From positions 1 through 53,223 of the IMG/VR virus record IMGVR_UViG_3300014325_000017: a stretch of DNA of 53,223 nucleotides; one strand, 5' to 3'. Position 1 is the stretch's first letter. Every line of letters begins with the position of its first letter. Positions 33,652 to 39,957 of the stretch are shown in pieces. The notes beneath the pieces are model-generated. The model was given only the letters and a program-made list of their open reading frames with translations. It made no database searches and was not told where the DNA came from. The stretch is from a virus. The position numbers and the translations under genes were made by a program.

Positions 33652-34768
33652 TTGGCTTTTCTTCCTGTTGCTCATCACCAATGTAGTCCCATCCTGTTCC
33701 GATACACTCATGTCTAGTCTTGAACATAGAAAGCTTTAATTCATCTGGATAGTGTTTACTGATAGCCTCATCAATTACTGGTGGGCGTTCTTTAACGTTT
33801 CCTTGAATAGAAGGGAACCAATCGGGGTTATACATCATTAACCCCTTAATAGCGATCATAATGACTTCATTCATAATAGGTGTATTTAAGTCACGCTTAT
33901 TCGCATAACTATAAACACTAATAATATCCCGATAAGCCAAGCCCCATTCATTTAAAGCCCAAACAGCATTGGCGATTTGCGTTCTATGAACATACATATA
34001 CAGCACGCAATTATCAGCAAACGGGATGTTGGCAGTGTTATCAGTGAACTCTGTATAGATCACGTTGTAAACAGCACCATTGCCTTTCGCCTGCTCCTGG
34101 CGCGTTTGCTTGACTGTTTCACGGGTTATCTTTGGATCAGGCTTATCTACCGCTTCCCGCATAATACGTTCAAAGTTTTCTTTGCTTTGTGTTGCTTCAT
34201 CCCACTTATCTGAATTGATGGTTTCTAGTTCCATCATTTTCTTTACACTGGCTAATGTAAGGATTCCTCTCGTGATAGAGGTTATTATATTTCCATTCGA
34301 TCCATGCCGTTTAGCTCTATCATAAATAAAGATAGCATTCTTAAGCGTATTATCAGCAACGCAAGTTATTGAAGCTATCTTCTCTTGGGAAACTTGCTTC
34401 TTTAATTGATTGTTAGCTATATCATAACAACTAGCCGCTGCAATTGCTCTTGCGCCAGCAGATAAAAAAGTATGAACCGTATTGCTAGAAGCTGTAATTA
34501 ACAAAGCTTCTTCAGGTGGTCCATTGAATTGAGCTACAGGTAAGGATAATCCTTCTAAGCTTGCGATCCTAGCACGCTTCCTACCAGAGATTAGCTTACC
34601 TTCATATTCAATAGCGGCAGTATGAATGTAGCCCTCTATTAATATTCTTTGACGCAACAGGATGAAATCATCGCTGGTTTCCTCTATCGGGCCAAACAGA
34701 TTAGTAGCGAAGCTGTGGGACTCGTAGCTGCCAGCCTGTTCTGGCGAAACGATGACTATGCTATCCAT
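33536..34768 (-). CDS. ParB-like nuclease-fold DNA-binding protein (first copy)
   Basis: A 410-residue protein. Residues 1-90 resemble the ParB/RepB N-terminal fold: FGPIEETSDDFILLRQRILIEGYI, then KLISGRKRARIASLEGLSLP. A helical middle (NNQLKKQVSQEKIASITCVADNTL) is a likely helix-turn-helix. The C-terminal 60 residues are Lys/Gly-rich then acidic. A 22-nt palindrome lies 29 nt upstream of the ATG, and GAGGGA precedes it. Confidence 0.75.
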   Translation of the reverse strand: MDSIVIVSPEQAGSYESHSFATNLFGPIEETSDDFILLRQRILIEGYIHTAAIEYEGKLISGRKRARIASLEGLSLPVAQFNGPPEEALLITASSNTVHTFLSAGARAIAAASCYDIANNQLKKQVSQEKIASITCVADNTLKNAIFIYDRAKRHGSNGNIITSITRGILTLASVKKMMELETINSDKWDEATQSKENFERIMREAVDKPDPKITRETVKQTRQEQAKGNGAVYNVIYTEFTDNTANIPFADNCVLYMYVHRTQIANAVWALNEWGLAYRDIISVYSYANKRDLNTPIMNEVIMIAIKGLMMYNPDWFPSIQGNVKERPPVIDEAISKHYPDELKLSMFKTRHECIGTGWDYIGDEQQEEKPNGNGNGKRKRKTKGKESGTIQGDGEQEPIEADQGSQAK

Positions 34769-34796
34769 CCCGGTTCCCTCATTTTTCGTTTCGTTC

Positions 34797-34818
34797 GATG
34801 GTATAAATTTATACCATC
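34797..34818. promoter_or_regulatory. 22-nt palindrome shared with the terL site
   Basis: GATGGTATAAA followed by its reverse complement, just upstream of the ParB-like gene. The same 22 nt form the core of the 38-nt palindrome at 18113-18150. The recurrence 16 kb apart, each time just before a gene start, indicates a specific DNA-binding site. Confidence 0.75.
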
Positions 34819-34853
34819 AGATGTAATGACTTTTCGCACTGCACAAAACAACA

Positions 34854-34885
34854 GCGCCAGGAGCAAGTTTCCCTACTCCTGGCGC
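34854..34885. repeat. Inverted repeat of the genome-wide word, outward order
   Basis: GCGCCAGGAG, 12-nt spacer, CTCCTGGCGC. It lies 17 nt downstream of the stop of the minus gene at 34902, upstream of the palindrome. Probably forms the 3' stem-loop of that gene's mRNA; no U-tract. Confidence 0.65.
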
Positions 34886-34901
34886 GGAAGTCAAGGCACA
34901 A

Positions 34902-35654
34902 CTACGCTGCTTCGTCTTCATCCTTTGCGGTAGACTCAGCGAAAACGTCTTCCGGTTTCAGCCAATAACCTTCATCAGATTCAGACAGTGACGCATCATA
35001 GATCGCCACATAACCCGATCTAATGTCCTGTAGTAGATACGTGGAAGATGGGCCATTAAACCAGTTCTTACCGCCACGGCTTTCAACAACAATGTCCCGT
35101 GGATAGTCCATGAAGTCCATATACTCTACAACGCTCATCCCATCCTTGTAGCAGTATTCATAGTTATACCAAGCGTGCGTGCCACTGCGACGCGGATTAG
35201 GCTCTTTCAGCTTGTGGATATGATACTTAGCATCGGAAAGAATGTTGTTCATGCCACGCCGCTGAATTGGTTGGCGCGGCTCTACTGGACGAACAGCAAT
35301 TTCATCCTTCAATGCTTCAATGGATTCTTCATCCAATGAAACACTAAGTATCCTACCGTCATTCTCATCAAACTCGCGTAGCAGTATTCCCTTTTCAATA
35401 AGTCTAATATCTTTGGGAATACCTAGTGCAATACGCTTAAGTTCTGGCGCTAGTGTTGTATAGCTAATCGAGTCGCCTACTTCTGCAAGCTCTTTGAACC
35501 TACGGATTGAGCTAACTTCCGCTGGCCTAAGCTTGCGTCTTGTGCGCCGGGTTTTCTCTTCTTCACCACCGTTGGCCATTTCATCGGGAGTGTTGGCCAT
35601 TTGGGATGGGTCAACATTCCCCTGATCTGCCTGCATAGTCTGCAAGTCACTCAT
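34902..35654 (-). CDS. Hypothetical phage protein at the head of the leftward operon
   Basis: A 250-residue protein. The ATG at 35654 (MSDLQTMQADQGNVD) has GGAG 6 nt upstream; the open frame extends to 35684 but lacks a site there. Residues 30-55 are basic (EEKTRRTRRKLRPAEVSS), followed by an alpha/beta region with FDENDGRILSVSLDEESIE and WFNGPSSTYLLQDIRSG. As the first gene of the leftward early operon it may be regulatory. No family recognised. Confidence 0.55.
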   Translation of the reverse strand: MSDLQTMQADQGNVDPSQMANTPDEMANGGEEEKTRRTRRKLRPAEVSSIRRFKELAEVGDSISYTTLAPELKRIALGIPKDIRLIEKGILLREFDENDGRILSVSLDEESIEALKDEIAVRPVEPRQPIQRRGMNNILSDAKYHIHKLKEPNPRRSGTHAWYNYEYCYKDGMSVVEYMDFMDYPRDIVVESRGGKNWFNGPSSTYLLQDIRSGYVAIYDASLSESDEGYWLKPEDVFAESTAKDEDEAA

Positions 35655-35678
35655 GAAGTCTCCTGTAAATAATGTTGC

Positions 35679-35703
35679 GCGCAAACCCCTAATGGGTTCG
35701 CGC
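35679..35703 (-). promoter_or_regulatory. 10-bp hairpin in the leftward leader
   Basis: GCGCAAACCC and GGGTTCGCGC pair (one wobble) around a 5-nt loop. It lies just after the proposed -10 box, so would form the 5' end of the leftward mRNA and may stabilise it. Confidence 0.5.
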
Positions 35704-35707
35704 TATA

Positions 35708-35735
35708 AAGATACGCTCTTCCCATTCACTGGCAA
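35708..35735 (-). promoter_or_regulatory. Candidate leftward promoter
   Basis: On the minus strand TTGCCA (35735-35730), 16 nt, then TATCTT (35713-35708). It lies about 55 nt upstream of the first leftward ATG. Weak match to sigma-70 boxes. Confidence 0.35.
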
Positions 35736-35763
35736 GAGTGAAAATCACTGCAATCATAAATTT

Positions 35764-35794
35764 CATAGCTTGACGGATTTCCCGTCAAGCTATG
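35764..35794. repeat. 13-bp perfect stem-loop
   Basis: CATAGCTTGACGG pairs with CCGTCAAGCTATG around a 5-nt loop. Lies in the control region upstream of the leftward promoter. No U-tract. May be a protein-binding dyad or the end of a short leftward transcript. Confidence 0.6.
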
Positions 35795-36565
35795 TGTAAT
35801 CGAAACAGCAACCATCGGCGCCGATAGCCATAGGCACGATAGGTAGGCGTAGTAGGATCGCGCAATCCGATGTGAAGCCTATCAATCTCCGCGAGCCTGT
35901 CAACGGGTTGCGCGCACTGCGCGCCAGGAGTATGATCACACTCACGTTGAACGGGGTCCAACATGAACGACACATCTTAATCGGGTTTCCATTACAACGT
36001 ATATGCAACCATCATACATTAGTAGATGTATGAGTATATACGCTTGCCTACTGTAAAGTAGGACAGCATGGCTACCCTAATCCTGCTCACGGTTCTGTGA
36101 GCCTATGATCACGATTTCGTGATCACTTGCCCCTAGGAGCAGGCTACAGCCCCTCCCTAGGCGTGGCCGCATGTCCCCTAGCTCCTGACCCCTTCCCTGG
36201 CTCCTAGTGCCCGTTCCACGGGCCTTCCTGGCCCCTAGGCTCCGCTCCTGGCGCTGGCTGTCAACCCCCCGAGGCTGGCGATCCTGGCTCCTGCCAGGGA
36301 GCACAACCATAAGCTGAACTACCCCCTTGTTTATTCCGCTGGCGTTTGGTATAAGGTTCTTGGCTACTGAGAGTTTCAGTAGCGTCTACCTGATCTTTGA
36401 TAATCGAATCAGACGAAGCGGAGCAGCACAAACGCCTTAGCGTTTGCGCGGTGGCAGTGAAGGCACAACTAGCGTAGCCGACAAATTCCATCGCGCAAAT
36501 CTGGTTTGTATCTGCAAGCGTAGCGCAGTGATGCGCCATGTCCCCTTTGTCGCGGTTCACACTCT
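35795..36565. other. Control region between divergent operons: hairpin cluster and GC-rich degenerate repeats
   Basis: No convincing gene. Hairpins: CATACAT/ATGTATG (36007-36026), CCTACT/AGTAGG (36047-36062), GCTCAC/GTGAGC (about 36086-36103), TGATCACG/CGTGATCA (about 36106-36125), GCTACTGA/TCAGTAGC (about 36363-36383) and CAAACGC/GCGTTTG (about 36429-36446). Between 36130 and 36300 is a GC-rich block of degenerate repeats of CCCCTAG, CTCCTGGC and CCTAGGAGC, quite unlike the rest of the genome. Short frames here (62-103 codons on the minus strand) lack ribosome sites. Candidate origin or control locus. Confidence 0.5.
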
Positions 36566-36592
36566 TTGACAATTTAATGGGCTTACGAGAAT
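36566..36592 (+). promoter_or_regulatory. Candidate rightward early promoter
   Basis: A perfect TTGACA at 36566-36571 with GAGAAT 15 nt downstream at 36587-36592. It lies about 100 nt upstream of the first ribozyme cleavage site, in the right place to drive the whole cassette array. The -10 is weak and spacing short. Confidence 0.4.
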
Positions 36593-36670
36593 CAGATGGT
36601 TGCCATCAGGCGATAAAGATATCCCATCGCGTAGGTCCAAATTTCCGTTGTTTCTTTTTCTAGGTGCAAC

Positions 36671-36690
36671 GTGGTGCAGCAATGCGCCAC
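36671..36690 (+). repeat. Hairpin preceding ribozyme 1
   Basis: GTGGTGC pairs with GCGCCAC (one U-G pair) around AGCAAT, ending 6 nt before the cleavage site of ribozyme 1. Unlike later modules it does not use the CTCCTGGCG word. Confidence 0.5.
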
Positions 36691-36741
36691 GCTGTTTCAG
36701 GATGTGTATCCTGACTGATGATTGCGAAAGCATGAAACAGC
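36691..36741 (+). ncRNA. Type III hammerhead ribozyme 1
   Basis: Core CTGATGA and GAAA are intact. Stem III GCTGT/ACAGC, stem I TCAGGAT/ATCCTGA with GTGT loop, stem II closed by a GAAA loop (TGC/GCA). Predicted cleavage after 36696 (GUU). It releases the first cassette mRNA, whose ATG is 76 nt downstream. Confidence 0.9.
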
Positions 36742-36772
36742 AAAGTTACCTATGAAAAGGATGTGTATACAA

Positions 36773-37018
36773 ATGAATAGCGAAACTAAGAGATGCAATC
36801 TCACGACAAAGCGTGACTTGTTCATTTTCATCAAGACTTGTCATCAAGTCATGATCCAAGTTCGCTTTGGCGTAAGTGAACGTTGGGTAAAGATAAGCAA
36901 GCGTGAGGCTATGGATTTGGCCAATGACTTGCCTGATAATACAGCGACATACTGTGAAATGTATTCGGGCACTTTTGGCCAATACGATTTCAAGTCTGGC
37001 AATCTTTACCTTGGATGA
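36773..37018 (+). CDS. Small early protein, cassette 1
   Basis: An 81-residue protein (MNSETKRCNLTTKRDLFIFI...), with WVKISKREAMDLANDLPDNTA near the middle. The ATG at 36773 is chosen because every other cassette has its start 67-77 nt after the cleavage site; upstream in-frame ATGs lie inside the ribozyme. AAAAGGA precedes it. Sole gene of its cassette. Function unknown; probably acts early in infection. Confidence 0.65.
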   Translation: MNSETKRCNLTTKRDLFIFIKTCHQVMIQVRFGVSERWVKISKREAMDLANDLPDNTATYCEMYSGTFGQYDFKSGNLYLG

Positions 37019-37025
37019 CTGCTTA

Positions 37026-37053
37026 AGCTCCTGGCGCAACAACGCCAGGAGCT
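37026..37053 (+). repeat. Inter-cassette stem-loop 1 (CTCCTGGCG type)
   Basis: AGCTCCTGGCG pairs with CGCCAGGAGCT around CAACAA. It begins 8 nt after the cassette 1 stop and ends 12 nt before the cleavage site of ribozyme 2. No U-tract. Confidence 0.85.
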
Positions 37054-37056
37054 AAT

Positions 37057-37114
37057 CGCTTGATACCAGGATGTGTTGTCCTGGCTGATGATTGCGAAAG
37101 CATGAAATCAAGTG
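37057..37114 (+). ncRNA. Type III hammerhead ribozyme 2
   Basis: Core CTGATGA and GAAA intact. Stem III CGCTTGAT/ATCAAGTG, stem I CCAGGA/TCCTGG, stem II TGC/GCA with GAAA loop. Predicted cleavage after 37065 (AUA). Stem I differs at its base from copy 1 (CC/GG instead of UC/GA), a compensated change. Confidence 0.92.
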
Positions 37115-37137
37115 AACTCAACCTAGGAACTATGGAA

Positions 37138-37368
37138 ATGAATAAAGCAAGACGCGCAGAGTTACAGAAGGCTTCTGATCTTCTTTCCGAGGCTCGCACT
37201 ATTCTTGAAGGTTTGCGGGATGAAGAACAGGAAGCTTTTGATAACTTGCCTGAAGGTTTGCAGGATGCGGACAAAGGCCAGACTATGCAGGATGCTATCA
37301 ACAACATGGAATACGCTATCAGCAACATAGAAGATGCTGAAAGCTCCATCAGTGATGCTGGTGCATAG
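37138..37368 (+). CDS. Conserved small coiled-coil phage protein, cassette 2
   Basis: A 76-residue acidic helical protein: MNKARRAELQKASDLLSEAR, EEQEAFDNLPEGLQ, then AINNMEYAISNIEDAESSI. This pattern is widespread in phages and mobile elements as a small protein of unknown function. ATG 72 nt after the ribozyme 2 cleavage site. Followed at 2 nt by the zinc-binding gene. Confidence 0.75.
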   Translation: MNKARRAELQKASDLLSEARTILEGLRDEEQEAFDNLPEGLQDADKGQTMQDAINNMEYAISNIEDAESSISDAGA

Positions 37369-37370
37369 TT

Positions 37371-37571
37371 ATGAAGTTTGCTGGTAAGGCTCCTGATAAA
37401 TGCGACGTATGCCACAAAGAACTAAATAAGCGGTTCGTTGATGGCAGAACCATTAGAGGGTATTGGGCTTATATGTGCTCCGAATGTCATACAAACGTTG
37501 GCATTGGATTAGGTATGGGCAAAGGCCAGGTTTTCGTATTGACAACCAAAGGCTGGATAAAGATCGACTAG
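37371..37571 (+). CDS. Small zinc-binding protein, cassette 2
   Basis: A 66-residue protein with CDVCHKEL and, 25 residues on, CSECHTN, a two-knuckle zinc site. Ends GQVFVLTTKGWIKID. The ATG lies 2 nt after the previous stop, so translation is probably coupled. Similar short zinc proteins are common in phage accessory regions; role unknown. Confidence 0.75.
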   Translation: MKFAGKAPDKCDVCHKELNKRFVDGRTIRGYWAYMCSECHTNVGIGLGMGKGQVFVLTTKGWIKID

Positions 37572-37577
37572 CATTGA

Positions 37578-37622
37578 TGCAATTCAACTAGGATGCTTCA
37601 CGGTATCCTAGCTTGAATTGCA
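37578..37622 (+). repeat. Long unique stem-loop
   Basis: TGCAATTCAACTAGGAT pairs with ATCCTAG and TTGAATTGCA (one bulged C) around a 10-nt loop. It occupies the position taken by CTCCTGGCG hairpins elsewhere, ahead of a degenerate ribozyme-like segment. Confidence 0.7.
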
Positions 37623-37662
37623 CCAGTTCTAGTAAGGCTGGCATTGCAATGAAGCAATGAAA
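37623..37662 (+). other. Hammerhead-like remnant
   Basis: The segment has CCAG...CTGG in place of stem I, then CATTGC/GCAATG in place of stem II and GAAAC after it, as in intact copies, but CTGATGA is replaced by CTGGCA. Probably inactive. The next ATG (37690) and AT-rich leader follow as in other cassettes. Confidence 0.4.
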
Positions 37663-37689
37663 CTTAACCTAGTGAAAGTGAAATATACA

Positions 37690-38319
37690 ATGTCATATAC
37701 AGTGGACAACAACGGAACCAATGGCGTGTTGCTGGTTTCTACCCGTCAACATCCGGGTGAAATCATCAAGACAGGTGGCGTGCTAATGCCATCAGCCAAG
37801 GTCAATCGCAATCGTATTGAGACAACCACTAAGTGGGTTGTTTGCTGCGATGAAGTCAATAATAACGCTTTTCTTATTGGCAAGATCGACAAGGTTCTTT
37901 GGATTGGTGAAGGCGAAAACAATCAGTGCGTAGTTAAGATTTCTGAGTATGCACAGATTAACAAAGAAGACGTTTGGACTGACTACGGTGCAAAGAAGTA
38001 TGCTTGGACCTATCTGGATAACCCAAGCGTATGCAAGATGCGGCCGGGTAAATATCAGTTCTTCCCAATTGGTCGTGTTCCCTTTGGCACGATGGCTAAG
38101 ACATTCAACAAGCCTGAAGCCAAGCCTGAGACTGCTAGAGCCTCTTCTATTGAGACTGAAGTTAAGAAGTCTGAACCTGTTATCGTTGAACAGGTCAAGC
38201 TTGATGCTGGTGACTTAAGAGCGATCATTGCCAAGGGTTACGGCATTGATCGTAAACATGTCATGTCGGCGGAAGTTGTCATCAAGTTTGGTGAGCAGAC
38301 AGTTACCATCAAAGGATGA
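37690..38319 (+). CDS. Hypothetical protein
   Basis: A 209-residue protein. Start MSYTVDNNGTN is chosen because the leader before it (CCTAGTGAAAGTGAAATATACA) matches those of other cassettes; an ATG at 37657 lies in the remnant. N-terminal 120 residues are alpha/beta with TKWVVCCDEVNNNAFLIGKID and VLWIGEGENNQ. A Pro/Glu/Lys-rich linker precedes a C-terminal LDAGDLRAIIAKGYGIDRKHV. No family recognised. Confidence 0.65.
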   Translation: MSYTVDNNGTNGVLLVSTRQHPGEIIKTGGVLMPSAKVNRNRIETTTKWVVCCDEVNNNAFLIGKIDKVLWIGEGENNQCVVKISEYAQINKEDVWTDYGAKKYAWTYLDNPSVCKMRPGKYQFFPIGRVPFGTMAKTFNKPEAKPETARASSIETEVKKSEPVIVEQVKLDAGDLRAIIAKGYGIDRKHVMSAEVVIKFGEQTVTIKG

Positions 38320-38329
38320 TTATGAGAAC

Positions 38330-38353
38330 GCTCCTGGCCCAACAGCCAGGAGC
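38330..38353 (+). repeat. Inter-cassette stem-loop 2
   Basis: GCTCCTGGC pairs with GCCAGGAGC around CCAACA. The arms vary from the standard word but remain complementary. Ends 13 nt before the next cleavage site. Confidence 0.8.
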
Positions 38354-38356
38354 TAC

Positions 38357-38415
38357 TTCCCTGATATCAGACTGTGTAGTCTGACTGATGATTGCGAAAG
38401 CATGAAATCAGGGAG
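38357..38415 (+). ncRNA. Type III hammerhead ribozyme 3
   Basis: Core intact. Stem III TTCCCTGAT/ATCAGGGAG. Stem I is TCAGACT/AGTCTGA instead of TCAGGAT/ATCCTGA: both strands changed together, preserving all pairs. Stem II TGC/GCA with GAAA loop. Cleavage after 38366 (AUA). Confidence 0.93.
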
Positions 38416-38437
38416 CCTAGGAAACAAGGAAATACAG

Positions 38438-38713
38438 ATGAAACCGAGTGAATGGAAAAAGTGGAACGATAACGAAAAGCGTGAGTATGCTTTAGCGTTG
38501 CGTTCCACTTTTCGCGGTAAACTTGTTATGGGCAAAGCATTGGCTAAAGCAGTAATGGTTATGCGTAAAGAAGAACTATTAGAAGGATCAACCCTTGAAG
38601 ATATAGAAATGCTTGGCTTGTTATACGAGCCTTGGTTCTCTTATTATCTAACAGAAAGTGAAATGATAGCTGGCCTAGTAGAACTTGCAGAACAGAATGC
38701 AGAACAGGGATAA
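38438..38713 (+). CDS. Hypothetical small protein, cassette 3
   Basis: A 91-residue helical protein (MKPSEWKKWNDNEKREYALA..., GKALAKAVMVMRKEELLEGS, LYEPWFSYYLTESEMIAG). AAGGAAATACAG precedes the ATG, 71 nt after the ribozyme 3 cleavage site. Sole gene of its cassette. Function unknown. Confidence 0.7.
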   Translation: MKPSEWKKWNDNEKREYALALRSTFRGKLVMGKALAKAVMVMRKEELLEGSTLEDIEMLGLLYEPWFSYYLTESEMIAGLVELAEQNAEQG

Positions 38714-38720
38714 TCACATT

Positions 38721-38748
38721 ACTCCTGGCGCACACCAGCGCCAGGAGT
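38721..38748 (+). repeat. Inter-cassette stem-loop 3
   Basis: ACTCCTGGCGC pairs with GCGCCAGGAGT around ACACCA. Begins 7 nt after the cassette 3 stop; ends 15 nt before the ribozyme 4 cleavage site. Confidence 0.87.
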
Positions 38749-38755
38749 AAGCTTG

Positions 38756-38810
38756 TCTTGATATCAGGATGTGTATCCTGACTGATGAGTCCGAAAGGAT
38801 GAAATCGGGA
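38756..38810 (+). ncRNA. Type III hammerhead ribozyme 4
   Basis: Core intact. Stem III TCTTGAT/ATCGGGA (two G-U pairs), stem I TCAGGAT/ATCCTGA, stem II TCC/GGA with GAAA loop. Cleavage after 38763 (AUA). Stem II differs from copies 1-3 (TGC/GCA) with pairing kept. Confidence 0.92.
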
Positions 38811-38840
38811 TAAGTCAATCTAGTGAAAGGAAAACGAAAC

Positions 38841-39035
38841 ATGGAAATCAAGCGGCTTCTTAAAAAGATTGAAAGTCTTGAAGAGAAACTTATTGAAAAG
38901 ATTGAAAGTCTTGAAGAGAAGCTTAGTGAGACTTTGCGTGGTGATGATGAGTTAGAGGTTCGCGTTGATATGTTGGAAGACGAACTTGATGCAATCAAAG
39001 CTGCATTGGCAAAGGTAGTAAACAAAGATGCTTAA
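38841..39035 (+). CDS. Coiled-coil protein with tandem repeat, cassette 4
   Basis: A 64-residue protein, almost entirely coiled coil. It contains a tandem 11-residue repeat, KIESLEEKLIE then KIESLEEKLSE, with matching DNA repeats. GAAAGGAAAA precedes the ATG, 77 nt after cleavage. Its end overlaps the secreted protein gene by 8 nt. Possible oligomeric partner of the downstream envelope proteins. Confidence 0.7.
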   Translation: MEIKRLLKKIESLEEKLIEKIESLEEKLSETLRGDDELEVRVDMLEDELDAIKAALAKVVNKDA

Positions 39036-39252
39036 GACTCTACTGTTCAGCTTCCTTCTTATCGGAATGGCAAATGCAGAAACCAGAATCACCAAAGATA
39101 GCATGGGATATACTCATTATTCTGGTGATGTTAATGGGAAGTCTCATAACGATAGTATGGGCTATAGCCATTATGACTTTCATAGTAACGGGAATACACA
39201 GCATTGTCGCTCTAGCAGAGTTGGCAATTCGGTAAACTTCCGCTGTTACTAG
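39028..39252 (+). CDS. Small secreted protein with repeats, cassette 4
   Basis: A 74-residue protein with a clear signal peptide (MLKTLLFSFLLIGMANA). The mature part carries two copies of DSMGY(T/S)HY within a His/Asn/Ser-rich chain and two Cys near the C-terminus (QHCRSSRVGNSVNFRCY), which could form a disulphide in the periplasm. It overlaps the coiled-coil gene. A periplasmic or outer-surface role, such as blocking superinfection, is speculative. Confidence 0.7.
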   Translation: MLKTLLFSFLLIGMANAETRITKDSMGYTHYSGDVNGKSHNDSMGYSHYDFHSNGNTQHCRSSRVGNSVNFRCY

Positions 39253-39262
39253 GAGATTGGTT

Positions 39263-39385
39263 ATGCGATTGGCTCTTGTCTTGTTCCTGTTTGGTGTTCT
39301 CATAATGACAGTGTTCATTATGGATACGCCTTATAGAACTTGCTTCCCATCAGCCGTAGGCCAAGAGTGTTACGAGAGAAAATGA
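39263..39385 (+). CDS. Small membrane protein, cassette 4
   Basis: A 40-residue protein (MRLALVLFLFGVLIMTVFIM...) with one membrane helix and a short tail containing two Cys (RTCFPSAVGQECYERK). GGAGA lies 7 nt before the ATG. Too short for standard ORF cut-offs but neatly packed; its stop overlaps the next ATG (ATGA). Unknown function, probably periplasm-facing tail. Confidence 0.65.
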   Translation: MRLALVLFLFGVLIMTVFIMDTPYRTCFPSAVGQECYERK

Positions 39386-39456
39386 GCGACTGGACAAGAC
39401 TACAGATAGGTATCATCGGTATACTCTTGCTGATAATCCTATATGCAATACTCTAG
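39382..39456 (+). CDS. Tiny membrane protein, cassette 4
   Basis: A 24-residue peptide (MSDWTRLQIGIIGILLLIIL...) that is essentially a single membrane helix. The ATG overlaps the previous stop (ATGA). Ends just before the next stem-loop. Possibly an accessory subunit of the upstream small membrane protein. Confidence 0.55.
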   Translation: MSDWTRLQIGIIGILLLIILYAIL

Positions 39457-39461
39457 CTAAA

Positions 39462-39486
39462 CTCCTGGCGCACAAAGCGCCAGGAG
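39462..39486 (+). repeat. Inter-cassette stem-loop 4
   Basis: CTCCTGGCGC pairs with GCGCCAGGAG around ACAAA. Ends 13 nt before the ribozyme 5 cleavage site. Confidence 0.87.
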
Positions 39487-39491
39487 CGTTC

Positions 39492-39546
39492 TCCTGATAT
39501 CAGGATGTGTATCCTGACTGATGATTCCTAAAGGATGAAATCGGGA
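39492..39546 (+). ncRNA. Type III hammerhead ribozyme 5
   Basis: Core intact. Stem III TCCTGAT/ATCGGGA, stem I TCAGGAT/ATCCTGA, stem II TCC/GGA with TAAA loop. Cleavage after 39499 (AUA). Confidence 0.92.
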
Positions 39547-39569
39547 ACCTAGGAAGCAAGGAAATACAA

Positions 39570-39827
39570 ATGACAAAGAAGTTTGATCTAATTGTTGAGG
39601 GTAAGTCTGAAGACATTACTAAGGTTGCCCCACATCTATTAGAATTGAACGGACTTGTTTGGAATGAAGAGTTCCCTCCTGATGTTGTAATACTCGAAAC
39701 GGTTACATCAGGAAATAACCCAATCGTTCTGACCAAGCTTGGCAGATACCTAACCGCTGGTGACCAATACGGTTATCGTGTTGCAACAGTAGCCAAGCTT
39801 GTTAATGGTCAACTTGTGAAAGTGTGA
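39570..39827 (+). CDS. Hypothetical small protein, cassette 5
   Basis: An 85-residue alpha/beta protein (MTKKFDLIVEGKSEDITKVA..., TSGNNPIVLTKLGRYLTAGD). CAAGGAAATACAA precedes the ATG, 70 nt after cleavage. Followed at 1 nt by a tiny membrane protein. No family recognised. Confidence 0.65.
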   Translation: MTKKFDLIVEGKSEDITKVAPHLLELNGLVWNEEFPPDVVILETVTSGNNPIVLTKLGRYLTAGDQYGYRVATVAKLVNGQLVKV

Positions 39828-39828
39828 A

Positions 39829-39906
39829 ATGGGGGACTTAATAGTTCCCTTCATCATGATAGCTTTTGTTCTAGCTATACTGATGTATCTACTACTGAAG
39901 CAGTGA
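39829..39906 (+). CDS. Tiny membrane protein, cassette 5
   Basis: A 25-residue single-helix peptide (MGDLIVPFIMIAFVLAILMY...). Its ATG is 1 nt after the previous stop. Similar in size and style to the peptide at 39382-39456, suggesting a recurring type of small membrane peptide in this region. Confidence 0.5.
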   Translation: MGDLIVPFIMIAFVLAILMYLLLKQ

Positions 39907-39912
39907 CATGGC

Positions 39913-39937
39913 TCCTGGCGCACACAAAGCGCCAGGA
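39913..39937 (+). repeat. Inter-gene stem-loop without ribozyme
   Basis: TCCTGGCGC pairs with GCGCCAGGA around ACACAAA. The usual hammerhead is absent; the next gene starts 21 nt downstream with TAAGGAAAATACGA as leader. This shows that hairpin and ribozyme can occur separately. Confidence 0.85.
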
Positions 39938-39957
39938 CTAATGTAAGGAAAATACGA

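Noticed and set aside
35785-36008. Two overlapping minus-strand frames of 62 and 72 codons
   Set aside because: Both end inside the 13-bp hairpin and lack clear ribosome sites. One could be real, but nothing decides between them, so none is called.
36077-36310. Minus-strand frame of 77 codons
   Set aside because: Arg/Gly/Gln-rich product of the GC-rich degenerate repeat block; composition reflects the repeats rather than coding.
36261-36572. Minus-strand frame of 103 codons in the control region
   Set aside because: Starts at TTG, has no properly spaced ribosome site, runs through hairpins and the GC-rich repeats, and the protein has no coherent pattern.
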